In this document: positions 1 through 5,428 of the stretch, one piece after another
Position numbering within the stretch: position 1 is the first letter of the stretch
How the letters are laid out: every line of letters begins with the position of its first letter
Assembly (NCBI GenBank): GCA_035444205.1
Contig: DAOMOD010000217.1
Coordinates: 1 to 7,044 of the forward strand
DNA length: 7,044 bases
Reading direction: 5' to 3'
Source of the DNA: DAOMOD01 sp035444205
Lineage (GTDB): Bacteria; Pseudomonadota; Gammaproteobacteria; Xanthomonadales; BPKI01
Position numbers and translations under genes: made by a program
Notes under the pieces: generated by a model
Databases searched by the model: none
Seen by the model: only the letters and a program-made list of their open reading frames with translations
What the model was told of the DNA's origin: nothing

Positions 1-334
1 TCATGCGCGGCAGCGCCATGTCCGGCGCGCCGATCTGCAGCGGGATCATCCAGTTGGCCAGGCCGACGAAGGCCGGCATGACCGCGCCGAAGATCATCAC
101 CAGCGCGTGCATGGTGGTCATCTGGTTGAAGAACTCCGGATGCACGAACTGCAAACCGGGCTGGAACAGCTCGAGGCGGATGATCAGCGCCATGCCGCCG
201 CCGACGAAGAACATCAGCAGCGAGAACAGCAGGTACAGCGTACCGATGTCCTTGTGATTGGTGGTGGTGACCCAGCGCATGATGCCGCTGGGCTGGTGGT
301 GGTGCGCGTCGTGGGTGGCGGCGTGGGTGGCCAT
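1..334 (-). CDS. ctaD: Cytochrome c oxidase subunit I, N-terminal part (runs off the window)
   Basis: Catalytic subunit of the aa3-type haem-copper oxidase, an inner-membrane proton pump that reduces O2 with electrons from cytochrome c. Only the first 111 residues are present; the 3' part lies beyond base 1. The protein starts with a His-rich cytoplasmic tail (MATHAATHDAHHH), followed by the family signature TTTNHKDIGTLYL (residues 23-35). Transmembrane helix 1 spans about 33-52. The segment TTMHALVMIF (73-82) holds His76, which corresponds to the low-spin haem a ligand (His61 in bovine COX1), and helix 2 runs into MPAFVGLANW. The haem a3/CuB histidines are not in view. The ATG at 334 is preceded by GGGAG (minus strand, 348-344) at 9 nt spacing. 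It follows ctaC by 28 nt, so the two are almost certainly co-transcribed. Family assignment is seen directly; the enzyme type (aa3, cytochrome c) is inferred from the neighbouring ctaC. Confidence 0.96.
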   Translation of the reverse strand, partial: MATHAATHDAHHHQPSGIMRWVTTTNHKDIGTLYLLFSLLMFFVGGGMALIIRLELFQPGLQFVHPEFFNQMTTMHALVMIFGAVMPAFVGLANWMIPLQIGAPDMALPRM

Positions 335-362
335 GCTGTGCTACTCCCGCAAAATCGTTCAG

Positions 363-1259
363 TTATTCGGAGACCTGGGCGAGGCGCTCGGCGCGTACGC
401 GGGCGAGTTCTGACAGCATCTCGCGGGAAACGGGCTGCCCCTGCTCCCACGCGGCCAGACCCTGCTGGTGCTCGACCCATGCGGCGAACTCCTCGCGGCT
501 CACCGCCTCGACCACGATCGGCATGAAGCCGTGGTCCTTGCCGCACAGTTCGGCACACTGGCCGCGATAGGTGCCGGGCACCTTGATGTTGGTCCAGCCC
601 TCGTTGATGAATCCGGGAATGGCGTCCTGTTTCCAGCCGAACGCCGGCACCCACCAGGAATGGATCACGTCGTCAGCGGTGAAGACGAAGCGGATCTTGG
701 TGTCGACCGGCAGCACAAGGGGCTTGTCCACGTTGAGCAGGTAGTGCTCGACTTCCCAAGGATTGCTGGTGGATCCGAGTTTGCGTGCGTAGTTGCTGTC
801 GCGGTCCAGCAGTGAGGTGAAGGCGACATCCTTGCCGTGGTACTCGTAACGCCACAACCACTGGTAACCGACCACCTTCACGGTCAGCTCGGACTCGGTG
901 GTGTCGTACATGCGGATCAGCGTGGTGGTGGCCGGCCAGGCCATGCCCAGCAGGATCAGGATAGGGATCGTGGTCCACACGATCTCGAGCCGCGTGCTGT
1001 GGGTGAATGATGTATCCGCCACCGCGCCGTTCGACTTGCGGAATTTCCACATCGCATAGCCCATGGCACCGAACACGACCAAGCCGATGACCACGCAGAT
1101 CCAGAAGATCAGCATGTGCAGGTCGTAGACCTGCTGGCTGGTCTGGGTGACGCCAGGCGTCATGTTGAGCTGCCAGGGTTGCGGGTCGGCGGCCCAGGTC
1201 GGGGCTGAAGCGGCAAGTGCCACCGTTCCCGTCATCAATCGCGTCATCCAGCCAGCCAT
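363..1259 (-). CDS. ctaC: Cytochrome c oxidase subunit II (CuA subunit)
   Basis: Takes electrons from cytochrome c through the periplasmic binuclear CuA centre and passes them to haem a in subunit I. The chosen ATG gives 298 residues. It begins with a signal peptide (MAGWMTRLMTGTVALAASAPTWA, written here as residues 1-23, likely cleaved after TWA). Two transmembrane helices follow at about 47-73 and 91-115. The cupredoxin domain has the aromatic electron-entry motif GYQWLWRYEY (131-140). All CuA ligands are present: His200, then Cys235, Glu237, Cys239, His243 and Met246 within CAELCGKDHGFMP. There is no CxxCH, so this is not a caa3-type fusion to cytochrome c. A start at 1301 in the same frame would overlap the upstream gene by 11 nt and place 14 residues ahead of the signal peptide. 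The 1259 start has GAGAG 7 nt upstream and is preferred. Second gene of a DUF2244-ctaC-ctaD operon. Confidence 0.96.
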   Translation of the reverse strand: MAGWMTRLMTGTVALAASAPTWAADPQPWQLNMTPGVTQTSQQVYDLHMLIFWICVVIGLVVFGAMGYAMWKFRKSNGAVADTSFTHSTRLEIVWTTIPILILLGMAWPATTTLIRMYDTTESELTVKVVGYQWLWRYEYHGKDVAFTSLLDRDSNYARKLGSTSNPWEVEHYLLNVDKPLVLPVDTKIRFVFTADDVIHSWWVPAFGWKQDAIPGFINEGWTNIKVPGTYRGQCAELCGKDHGFMPIVVEAVSREEFAAWVEHQQGLAAWEQGQPVSREMLSELARVRAERLAQVSE

Positions 1260-1290
1260 GTGTCGTCTCTCGATAGCAAGAATTCGGTTG

Positions 1291-1776
1291 TCAGGCCGCA
1301 CCGCGTGCGGCCCGTTTCAGCAGTTCCCGCAGGCGTCGCGCCAGCACGGCGCGCTCACCCTCGGGCAGAAAGCTGCCCAGTTCCACCCGCTTTCCATGCG
1401 AGCCGATCCACAGGCGCTCCACGCCCCGATGCCCCCTGTCCACCACCATCCTGGCCCAGCAGGGGTGAAAACATTCCTGCCGCTGCCCTGGCAGCCAATG
1501 TACTTCCACGGCCTGCGGAGCCACGGAAATCAGTTCCCGCCGGTCCCCGGCACGCCACACCAGCCAAAGACAAACGGCCAGCACCGCCAGCTCCAGCATG
1601 GCGAAGAAGGGCGCGAACACGTTGCCCTGCCATGCGCTGTAGCCCGAGACGGCCAGTGAGACCATCGCCATCATCGCGAAAAAGCGGCACAGCCCCGCCC
1701 AGGACATGGAGCGGTTGGGGCTGAGCTGTACTTCGACGCGGGAGGCATCCCCGGCAGCGACGCGTTCCTCGATCAC
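1291..1776 (-). CDS. DUF2244 family membrane protein
   Basis: Small inner-membrane protein of unknown biochemical function. As I recall, the DUF2244 family is often encoded next to cytochrome oxidase genes in proteobacteria. Of its 161 residues, the N-terminal part carries VEVQLSPNRSMSW (14-26), the usual opening of the family. Two closely spaced helices follow at about 28-48 and 53-75, separated by a short turn (QGNVF). The C-terminal soluble half (80-155) ends in GSHGKRVELGSFLPEGER (126-143), again typical of the family. The start is a GTG at 1776. No ATG is available upstream before the in-frame stop at 1819-1821, and no strong ribosome binding site is visible. The next in-frame Met (residue 24) would cut off the conserved opening. 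It lies 31 nt ahead of ctaC and appears to be the first gene of the operon, which suggests a role tied to oxidase assembly or regulation; that role is inference from position only. Confidence 0.85.
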   Translation of the reverse strand: MIEERVAAGDASRVEVQLSPNRSMSWAGLCRFFAMMAMVSLAVSGYSAWQGNVFAPFFAMLELAVLAVCLWLVWRAGDRRELISVAPQAVEVHWLPGQRQECFHPCWARMVVDRGHRGVERLWIGSHGKRVELGSFLPEGERAVLARRLRELLKRAARGAA

Positions 1777-1785
1777 GGCGGCACG

Positions 1786-1800
1786 TTCGCCATGGGCGAA
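1786..1800. repeat. Perfect hairpin just upstream of the DUF2244 start
   Basis: TTCGCC and GGCGAA form a perfect 6-bp inverted repeat around a 3-base loop. It ends 9 nt before the GTG start and lies where a ribosome binding site would be expected. It could hold the translation initiation region in a stem, or it could be chance. Structure is seen; function is inferred. Confidence 0.35.
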
Positions 1801-1808
1801 AGGCGGTA

Positions 1809-1838
1809 ATGATAGGCGTCAGGGGGAAGTTGCGGCAA
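1809..1838 (-). promoter_or_regulatory. Candidate sigma-70 promoter of the DUF2244-ctaC-ctaD operon
   Basis: On the minus strand, TTGCCG (1838-1833, 4 of 6 matches to the -35 consensus) is followed by 18 nt and then TATCAT (1814-1809, 5 of 6 matches to the -10 consensus). A transcript would start near 1802 and leave a leader of about 25 nt before the GTG start at 1776. The spacing and position fit, but single matches of this quality occur by chance. Confidence 0.4.
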
Positions 1839-1911
1839 GGGAAAAGCCGCAAACGCCCACTCATCAAGGCGCAGGCCACGGGCAGGAGCCTGAACCCATG
1901 GGCCACAGAAA

Positions 1912-1947
1912 CGCTCGAAAGAGCGGTTCGAGCCGATGGCTGAACCG
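1912..1947. repeat. Overlapping strong hairpins in the intergenic region
   Basis: CGCTC-GAAA-GAGCG (1912-1925) is a perfect 5-bp stem with a four-base loop. It shares bases with a longer hairpin (1924-1947) in which CGGTTC pairs with GAACCG and the inner AGCC pairs with GGCT around GAT, with one bulged G. The two are mutually exclusive at bases 1924-1925. On the minus strand the first stem is followed by TTTCTG, a weak T-run, so a partial terminator for the helicase transcript is possible. Function is inference. Confidence 0.45.
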
Positions 1948-2001
1948 TCGTCGCAGCCATCGCGCAGCGCCATCCGGTATCCATACCGCAAGGAATCCGT
2001 C

Positions 2002-2086
2002 GGTCCAGCGAAAGCTGGAACCCAGCGCCTTCAGTTTGCTGCGACGGAATGAAAGGCACTGGATGCCTGCATTCGCGGGCATGACG
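2002..2086. repeat. Composite REP-like palindromic element
   Basis: Two related palindromic units lie in inverted orientation. The left unit contains TCCAGC-GAAA-GCTGGA (2004-2019), a perfect 6-bp stem, followed by ACCCAGCGCCTTC. The right unit has an 8-bp stem with one G-T pair, ATGCCTGC-attc-GCGGGCAT (2063-2082). Read on the minus strand, its flank CATCCAGTGCCTTTC resembles the left unit's AACCCAGCGCCTTC. This REP-inverted-REP layout just beyond a gene 3' end (the helicase stop is at 2134) is typical of dispersed extragenic palindromes in proteobacteria. A related unit occurs at 4441-4510. Confidence 0.7.
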
Positions 2087-2133
2087 ACGGATCGCTTGCC
2101 AGAGTCTCGAGAACCGGGGAAGCCGAAGCGGAG

Positions 2134-4276
2134 CTATTCCTGTTCCGACGGCAGCAACGCCTGCAGCGCCTTGGCAACGCTACGCAGCGTCGCCGCGTCG
2201 GGCACTGGCAGGCGGATATGCATGGCGCCGGTCTTCGTATCGCGTTCGATCAGCGGCGACTCCCCAGGTCCGGCCATGGCCTCGGCGACCTGGCCAAGCC
2301 AGCTTCCGGCAAGACGCAACAGCGGTGCAAGGGTAACGGCCGACACCGCAGCGCCCTGGCCATTTGCCCGATCCGTTGGACCGGCCTTGGCCACGTCGTC
2401 GGGTCGCAGCGGTGATGCCGCGGTCGGCGCCGCACTCTCCAGTTTGTCCGCCGAATCCGCCGTCACCGCCTCGTCTGCCGGTTCCGCCACTGTGCACGAC
2501 GCCTGCGTCGGCGCAGCACCGGTGACCGCCTTCACGCCCTCCATGAAGCGCGACAGACGGGTGCCTTCCAGGCGCACATCGCGCTCGCCGCCTTCCAGCA
2601 CTCCTTCGAACAGCGCCCGTTTGAAGTGCAGGAGACCCAGCATGTTGTGCTCGATGCTGTTCTCGGCGATGAAGTTGACGACCTCGACCTTGCGCTGCTG
2701 ACCCAGCCGGTAGACGCGGCCGATGCGCTGTTCCAGCACTGCCGGATTCCACGGCAGATCCAGGTTCACGATCAGCGAGGCGGCGTGCTGCAAGTTCAAA
2801 CCGACGCCGCCGGCGTCGGTGGCGAGAAACAGCCGGCAGTCCGGATCGTTGCGGAAGCGGTCGACCAGCGCGCCGCGCTGCTTCGCCGGCACACCGCCGT
2901 TGAACAGCACGTAGCCGATACCGCGGGCGTCCAGTTCGCGCGCAATCAGCGCGTGGCTGTCCAGCCAGGCGCTGAACACCACCACTTTGGCCTCGCGGTC
3001 GGCCAGGCGCTCGTCCAGCCACGCCAGCAGTTCGGGAATCTTGTGACCTTCCTCGGTGTTCGGCGCCACCAGGTGGCTGCTGTCGCACACCATGCGCATG
3101 CGCAGCAATGCGGCCTGCAGGCGCTTGCGGTCGGCCTCGGACAGGTGGCGGTGGCGGCGCCAGCGCTGCACCAGCCGTGCAACTATGCCGGCGTACTCCT
3201 CGTGCAGTTCACGCTGAAGCTTGGTCAGGGGTACAAACAGGTTCAGATCACGGCGCTCGGGAAGCTGCTCGAGCACCTCCGTCTTGCGGCGGCGCAGCAG
3301 GATCGGCGCCAGCGTCTGGCCAATCCGGTCGAGGTCCCGGTAGCCGGTGACCCGACCGGTCTCGTCGCGCAGCTGGTGGTCGTGCAGGAAGCGCCAGGTC
3401 GGGCCGAGACGGTGGCGGTCGACGAGTTGGACCACCGATAGAAGATCCTCCAGGCGGTTCTCCAACGGCGTGCCGGTCAGTACCACGGCGTAGCGACTGT
3501 CCAGCCGCTTCAGCGCGCGTGCGGCACGCGTATCCCAGTTCTTGATCCGCTGCGCCTCGTCGACTACCAGCACGTCCGGCCGCCACGCATTGGCGAGGTC
3601 GAGATCGCGCACCAGGGCGTCGTAGCTTACGATCTTCCATGCCGCCGGCGCCGCGTACTGGCGCCCGCGTTCGGCAGGCGCACCTTCAACGATCAGGGCA
3701 TCGCGTCCGGCGAAGCGCCTCAGCTCCTGCGCCCACTGGTGCTTGAGCGAGGCAGGACAGACGCCAGCCGTCGGCCTGCTCGAACAGGACGCAGGCCGCC
3801 TCGACCCATGTCGCTGGCGCGTCCTCGCCCAGACGCAGTCGCACGGTCCGTTCCGCGCCGTATTGCAGCCACACTTCGCTGTAGGGCGGCGTACAGCCCT
3901 GGCGCAGGGCTGCTTTCGCGCCGCGCCGACGTTCAAGCCGCCCCAGCAGAAACTCGATGTGCTTGCAGGTACCCAGCTCGTTCGTCGCAAAGTCGCCGCA
4001 GGTACAGCGGTTGGCGCCCGCTTGCAGGCCGCGGACCGTGACCCGGTAATCGCCGCCGCTGGCCGGGTTGCGGACCCGGTAATCGGAGAATAGCGGCGCC
4101 TCACCCATGTTCTCGAACTCGAACACCTGCTCGCGCCCGAACTGCCGCCGCAACGCAAGCTGCCATTCGGGCAGGCTCATGTGTTCGGGCGCACGCAGCC
4201 TCGATACCGAAGGCGGCTTGCGCTTGCCGCCCGCACGGCGCCGCTGACCCGCCGCGCGGGTAGTTGATTGGCTCAT
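2134..4276 (-). pseudogene. SWIM zinc finger SNF2-family helicase, broken by an out-of-frame deletion
   Basis: SNF2-family proteins are ATP-driven DNA translocases; bacterial members with an N-terminal SWIM finger are common but their substrate is poorly known. The N-terminal frame (from ATG 4276) is recognisable to about 3761. The helicase part then continues in another frame from about 3762 to the TAG at 2134, roughly 542 residues without a stop. In that part I see motif Ia (VCPASLKHQW, near 3762), motif II as DEAQ (3561-3550), motif III TGTPLEN (3477-3457), RRRKTEVLEQLP, motif V ATDAGGVGLNLQ (2823-2788) and motif VI QRIGRVYRLGQ (2730-2698). Missing is everything that should lie between the N-terminal domain and motif Ia, including motif I (Walker A, normally GxGKT). 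The joined halves total about 710 residues, shorter than I would expect for intact relatives. Without motif I and in split frames, the product cannot be an active ATPase. A sequencing or assembly error at 3760 is the main alternative. Confidence 0.85.
3686..4276 (-). CDS. N-terminal SWIM-finger fragment of the broken helicase (196 aa frame)
   Basis: This is the frame that would actually be translated from the helicase start. The ATG at 4276 is chosen because the basic leader MSQSTTRAAGQRRRAG is followed by family-like sequence; GGACGAG lies about 8 nt upstream as a weak ribosome binding site, and the frame stays open upstream to 4411. The SWIM zinc finger is complete: Cys91-x-Cys93, ten residues, Cys104-x-His106, within CTCGDFATNELGTCKH. 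The segment EVWLQYGAERTVRLRLGED (134-152) and VEAACVLFEQADGWRL (158-173) match the linker expected before the helicase core. After Arg172 the frame departs from family-like sequence and ends at a stop after 24 more residues. A stable small SWIM-only protein is conceivable but unsupported. Confidence 0.6.
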   Translation of the reverse strand: MSQSTTRAAGQRRRAGGKRKPPSVSRLRAPEHMSLPEWQLALRRQFGREQVFEFENMGEAPLFSDYRVRNPASGGDYRVTVRGLQAGANRCTCGDFATNELGTCKHIEFLLGRLERRRGAKAALRQGCTPPYSEVWLQYGAERTVRLRLGEDAPATWVEAACVLFEQADGWRLSCLAQAPVGAGAEALRRTRCPDR

Positions 4277-4440
4277 CGGGAACTCGTCCAAGCCGGGAGG
4301 CTGAAGCGCCACATTTTGCCTCAGCTCCGGTTCGGCGACGAACGTCTGCAGATCACGCCACGCCACGCGCACCGATTGGGGGCGCACCCTTGCACCTTGC
4401 GGATGTGCCAAGGCGGCAAGTTCGCGGTGCCCTCGATTCC

Positions 4441-4510
4441 GTCGTTCCAGCCCTTCGACAGGCCCAGGACAGGCCGCGCTATGCGCGAGCTGGAACCACC
4501 CAGCGCCTTC
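4441..4510. repeat. REP-like element related to the one at 2002-2086
   Basis: A perfect 8-bp inverted repeat, GTTCCAGC (4444-4451) and GCTGGAAC (4489-4496), encloses CCCTTCGACAGGCCCAGGAC, a variant of a widespread proteobacterial REP core, and a nested hairpin CGCGC-TAT-GCGCG (4475-4487). Its right end, AGCTGGAACC-ACCCAGCGCCTTC (4488-4510), matches 2013-2032 except for three extra bases. This shows that both intergenic regions carry members of one repeat family. Confidence 0.65.
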
Positions 4511-4535
4511 CGGCCCCCACTTCTCATCAACCTTC

Positions 4536-4560
4536 CCCGATCGAGTCCGGGACAGGCTTC
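4536..4560. repeat. Second REP-like fragment
   Basis: CCCGATCGAGTCCGGGACAG and the following GCTTC resemble another common extragenic repeat core. It shares GGACAGGC with the neighbouring element (4467-4474 and 4550-4557). The fragment is not a closed palindrome as it stands, so it may be a partial copy. The assignment rests on memory of such repeats rather than a search. Confidence 0.35.
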
Positions 4561-4665
4561 ACTGCGGACACCGAAACGCTTGCCGTGGCGCGCTGTGCTC
4601 GGTCGATCCGGCTCATCGAAGTGGCGACCACGTCGGCGCCGCAATGACCAGTTCCAAGCCGGGGT

Positions 4666-4693
4666 TGCGACACGTGCGACACTGATCCCGTGT
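4666..4693 (+). promoter_or_regulatory. Candidate operator upstream of the antitoxin gene
   Basis: TGCGACAC occurs twice in tandem with one base between (4666-4673 and 4675-4682). ACACG (4670-4674) and CGTGT (4689-4693) also form an inverted repeat. The site ends 19 nt before the antitoxin ATG. Ribbon-helix-helix antitoxins usually bind short repeated sites in their own promoter, so autoregulation is plausible. No convincing -35/-10 pair was found. Confidence 0.3.
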
Positions 4694-4712
4694 TCCCGTA
4701 TGGACTGCCGAC

Positions 4713-4883
4713 ATGGCCAATCTCACCCTGAGTCTCGACGATGAGCTGCTGCAAAAGGCACGCGAGGCGGCGCTGCGCGAGCACACGTCCGTCAACGCCC
4801 TGGTGAGGGAATACTTGAAGGGGTATGTAAATGCGCGCGCGCGGCGCTTGCGCGCACTGGACGCGCTCGACGCAGTGGCCTAG
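4713..4883 (+). CDS. VapB-like ribbon-helix-helix antitoxin, cut short by an in-frame TAG
   Basis: Antitoxin that would bind and neutralise the PIN-domain ribonuclease encoded next to it, and repress the shared promoter. The 56-residue product opens with MANLTLSLDDELLQKARE, the beta strand and first helix of a ribbon-helix-helix fold, followed by HTSVNALVREYLKGY (24-38), the second helix. The TAG at 4881 is unusual. The same frame continues past it for 21 residues (RTDSSSEQRWTRESLHQRKTS) to a TGA at 4947-4949, only 3 nt before the toxin start. That tail resembles the C-terminal tail of related antitoxins (W-T-R-E-x-L-H-x-R), which normally contacts the toxin. The original gene therefore most likely encoded 78 residues, and a point mutation made codon 57 a stop. 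No strong ribosome binding site is visible before the ATG. The DNA-binding part is probably intact; toxin neutralisation is doubtful. Confidence 0.75.
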   Translation: MANLTLSLDDELLQKAREAALREHTSVNALVREYLKGYVNARARRLRALDALDAVA

Positions 4884-4952
4884 CGCACCGACTCGTCCAG
4901 CGAGCAGCGCTGGACACGCGAGTCGCTGCACCAGCGGAAGACCAGTTGACCG

Positions 4953-5384
4953 GTGCGGATTTTCGTCGACACCACCCTGTGGGCCTGTCGACTGGATCGC
5001 CGCGAGCCGGACAAGTCGGCCTTCATCGGCGATTGGCTGCGAGAGTTGGCGCTTGAACATGACATCGTCATCAGCACCCAGGTGCTGATCGAGTTGCGCT
5101 CGATATTGACACGCAAGCTCAAACCCGCCCTTTCGTGGCAGGACACCCGTGCCGCGCTCGAAGCCCTGGCCAGATTCGAGGTCGTGCCCGCCAACGCCAG
5201 CCTGATCCTCGATGCGCATGAACTTTCCCGCACCGAACAGCTTGCCTGGTTCGATACGCTGATCGTCGAGGCAGCCATTCGCTCGGGATGCGAGCGCCTT
5301 TACTCCGAAGACCTGGACCACGGACGTGTTTTCGGCGCGCTCAGGGTCAGCAACCCCTTCGTTTCCGACGAAGCCGGTTTGTAA
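4953..5384 (+). CDS. VapC-like PIN-domain ribonuclease toxin
   Basis: PIN-domain endoribonuclease, the toxin of a type II toxin-antitoxin pair; such enzymes use Mg2+ to cut specific RNAs, often tRNA or rRNA, in the cytoplasm. The 143-residue protein keeps the acidic active-site set: Asp6 in RIFVDTTLW, Glu47 in STQVLIELRS, Asp101 in WFDTLIVEAA, and Asp120 (with Asp122) in LYSEDLDHG. The ending HGRVFGALRVSNPF is typical of the family, and length is normal. The start is a GTG at 4953, the only start giving the conserved MRIFVDT opening; GGAAG at 4936-4940 lies 12 nt upstream. That ribosome binding site sits inside the former antitoxin tail, so with the antitoxin now ending at 4883 the two genes are 69 nt apart and no longer closely coupled. 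The toxin frame shows no damage. Its RNA target cannot be told from sequence. Confidence 0.88.
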   Translation: MRIFVDTTLWACRLDRREPDKSAFIGDWLRELALEHDIVISTQVLIELRSILTRKLKPALSWQDTRAALEALARFEVVPANASLILDAHELSRTEQLAWFDTLIVEAAIRSGCERLYSEDLDHGRVFGALRVSNPFVSDEAGL

Positions 5385-5401
5385 ACCCGTTTGCCGAACT
5401 T

Positions 5402-5425
5402 GAATGGCGCAACGTCATTCGCGCC
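5402..5425. terminator. Weak hairpin between convergent genes
   Basis: GAATGGC (5402-5408) pairs with GTCATTC (5414-5420) with one G-T pair; alternatively GGCGC (5406-5410) pairs with GCGCC (5421-5425). It lies between the toxin stop and the end of the convergent flavoprotein remnant. There is no T-run on either strand, so intrinsic termination is uncertain. Confidence 0.25.
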
Positions 5426-5428
5426 CGG

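Larger units (their letters stand above)
1777..2133. other. Intergenic region between the helicase remnant and the cox operon
   Basis: This 357-bp stretch holds no credible gene. It contains the candidate cox promoter (1809-1838), a cluster of stable hairpins (1912-1947) and a composite REP-like palindrome (2002-2086). Short open frames here lack ribosome binding sites and family-like sequence. The region carries the 3' side of the helicase remnant and the 5' side of the cox operon, both on the minus strand. Confidence 0.6.
4277..4712. other. Intergenic region between the helicase remnant and the toxin-antitoxin pair
   Basis: This 436-bp stretch separates two divergently oriented units. Its centre (about 4441-4560) consists of REP-like repeats. 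Its right end carries a direct repeat that could be an operator for the antitoxin. Open frames cross it on both strands, but they look like repeat-derived translations without ribosome binding sites. I could not find a convincing promoter for the helicase gene. Confidence 0.55.

Noticed and set aside
1777..2133. tRNA or small structured RNA gene in the intergenic hairpins
   Set aside because: No cloverleaf, T-arm or anticodon arm could be assembled, and the stems fit REP-like palindromes better.
2626..3441. Long plus-strand open frame (271 codons) opposite the helicase
   Set aside because: It lies antisense to the well-conserved helicase motifs III to VI. Its composition is that of a GC-rich shadow frame, with no family-like motif and no convincing ribosome binding site.
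3686..3770. Programmed ribosomal frameshift in the helicase gene
   Set aside because: Frameshifting would join the frames but could not restore the missing Walker A segment, and no slippery heptamer is visible at the junction.
4441..4560. Small coding genes or a CRISPR-like array in the repeat patch
   Set aside because: The repeats are palindromic, irregularly spaced and of different types, with no constant repeat-spacer pattern. Open frames across them have the look of translated REP sequence.
4881..4883. TAG recoded as an amino acid in the antitoxin
   Set aside because: There is no sign of pyrrolysine genes or a downstream recoding structure in the window. A plain nonsense mutation or sequencing error is simpler.
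4527..5321. Long minus-strand open frame (264 codons) covering the toxin-antitoxin pair
   Set aside because: It runs opposite the antitoxin and toxin, whose motifs are clear, and its own translation shows no recognisable fold or start signal.
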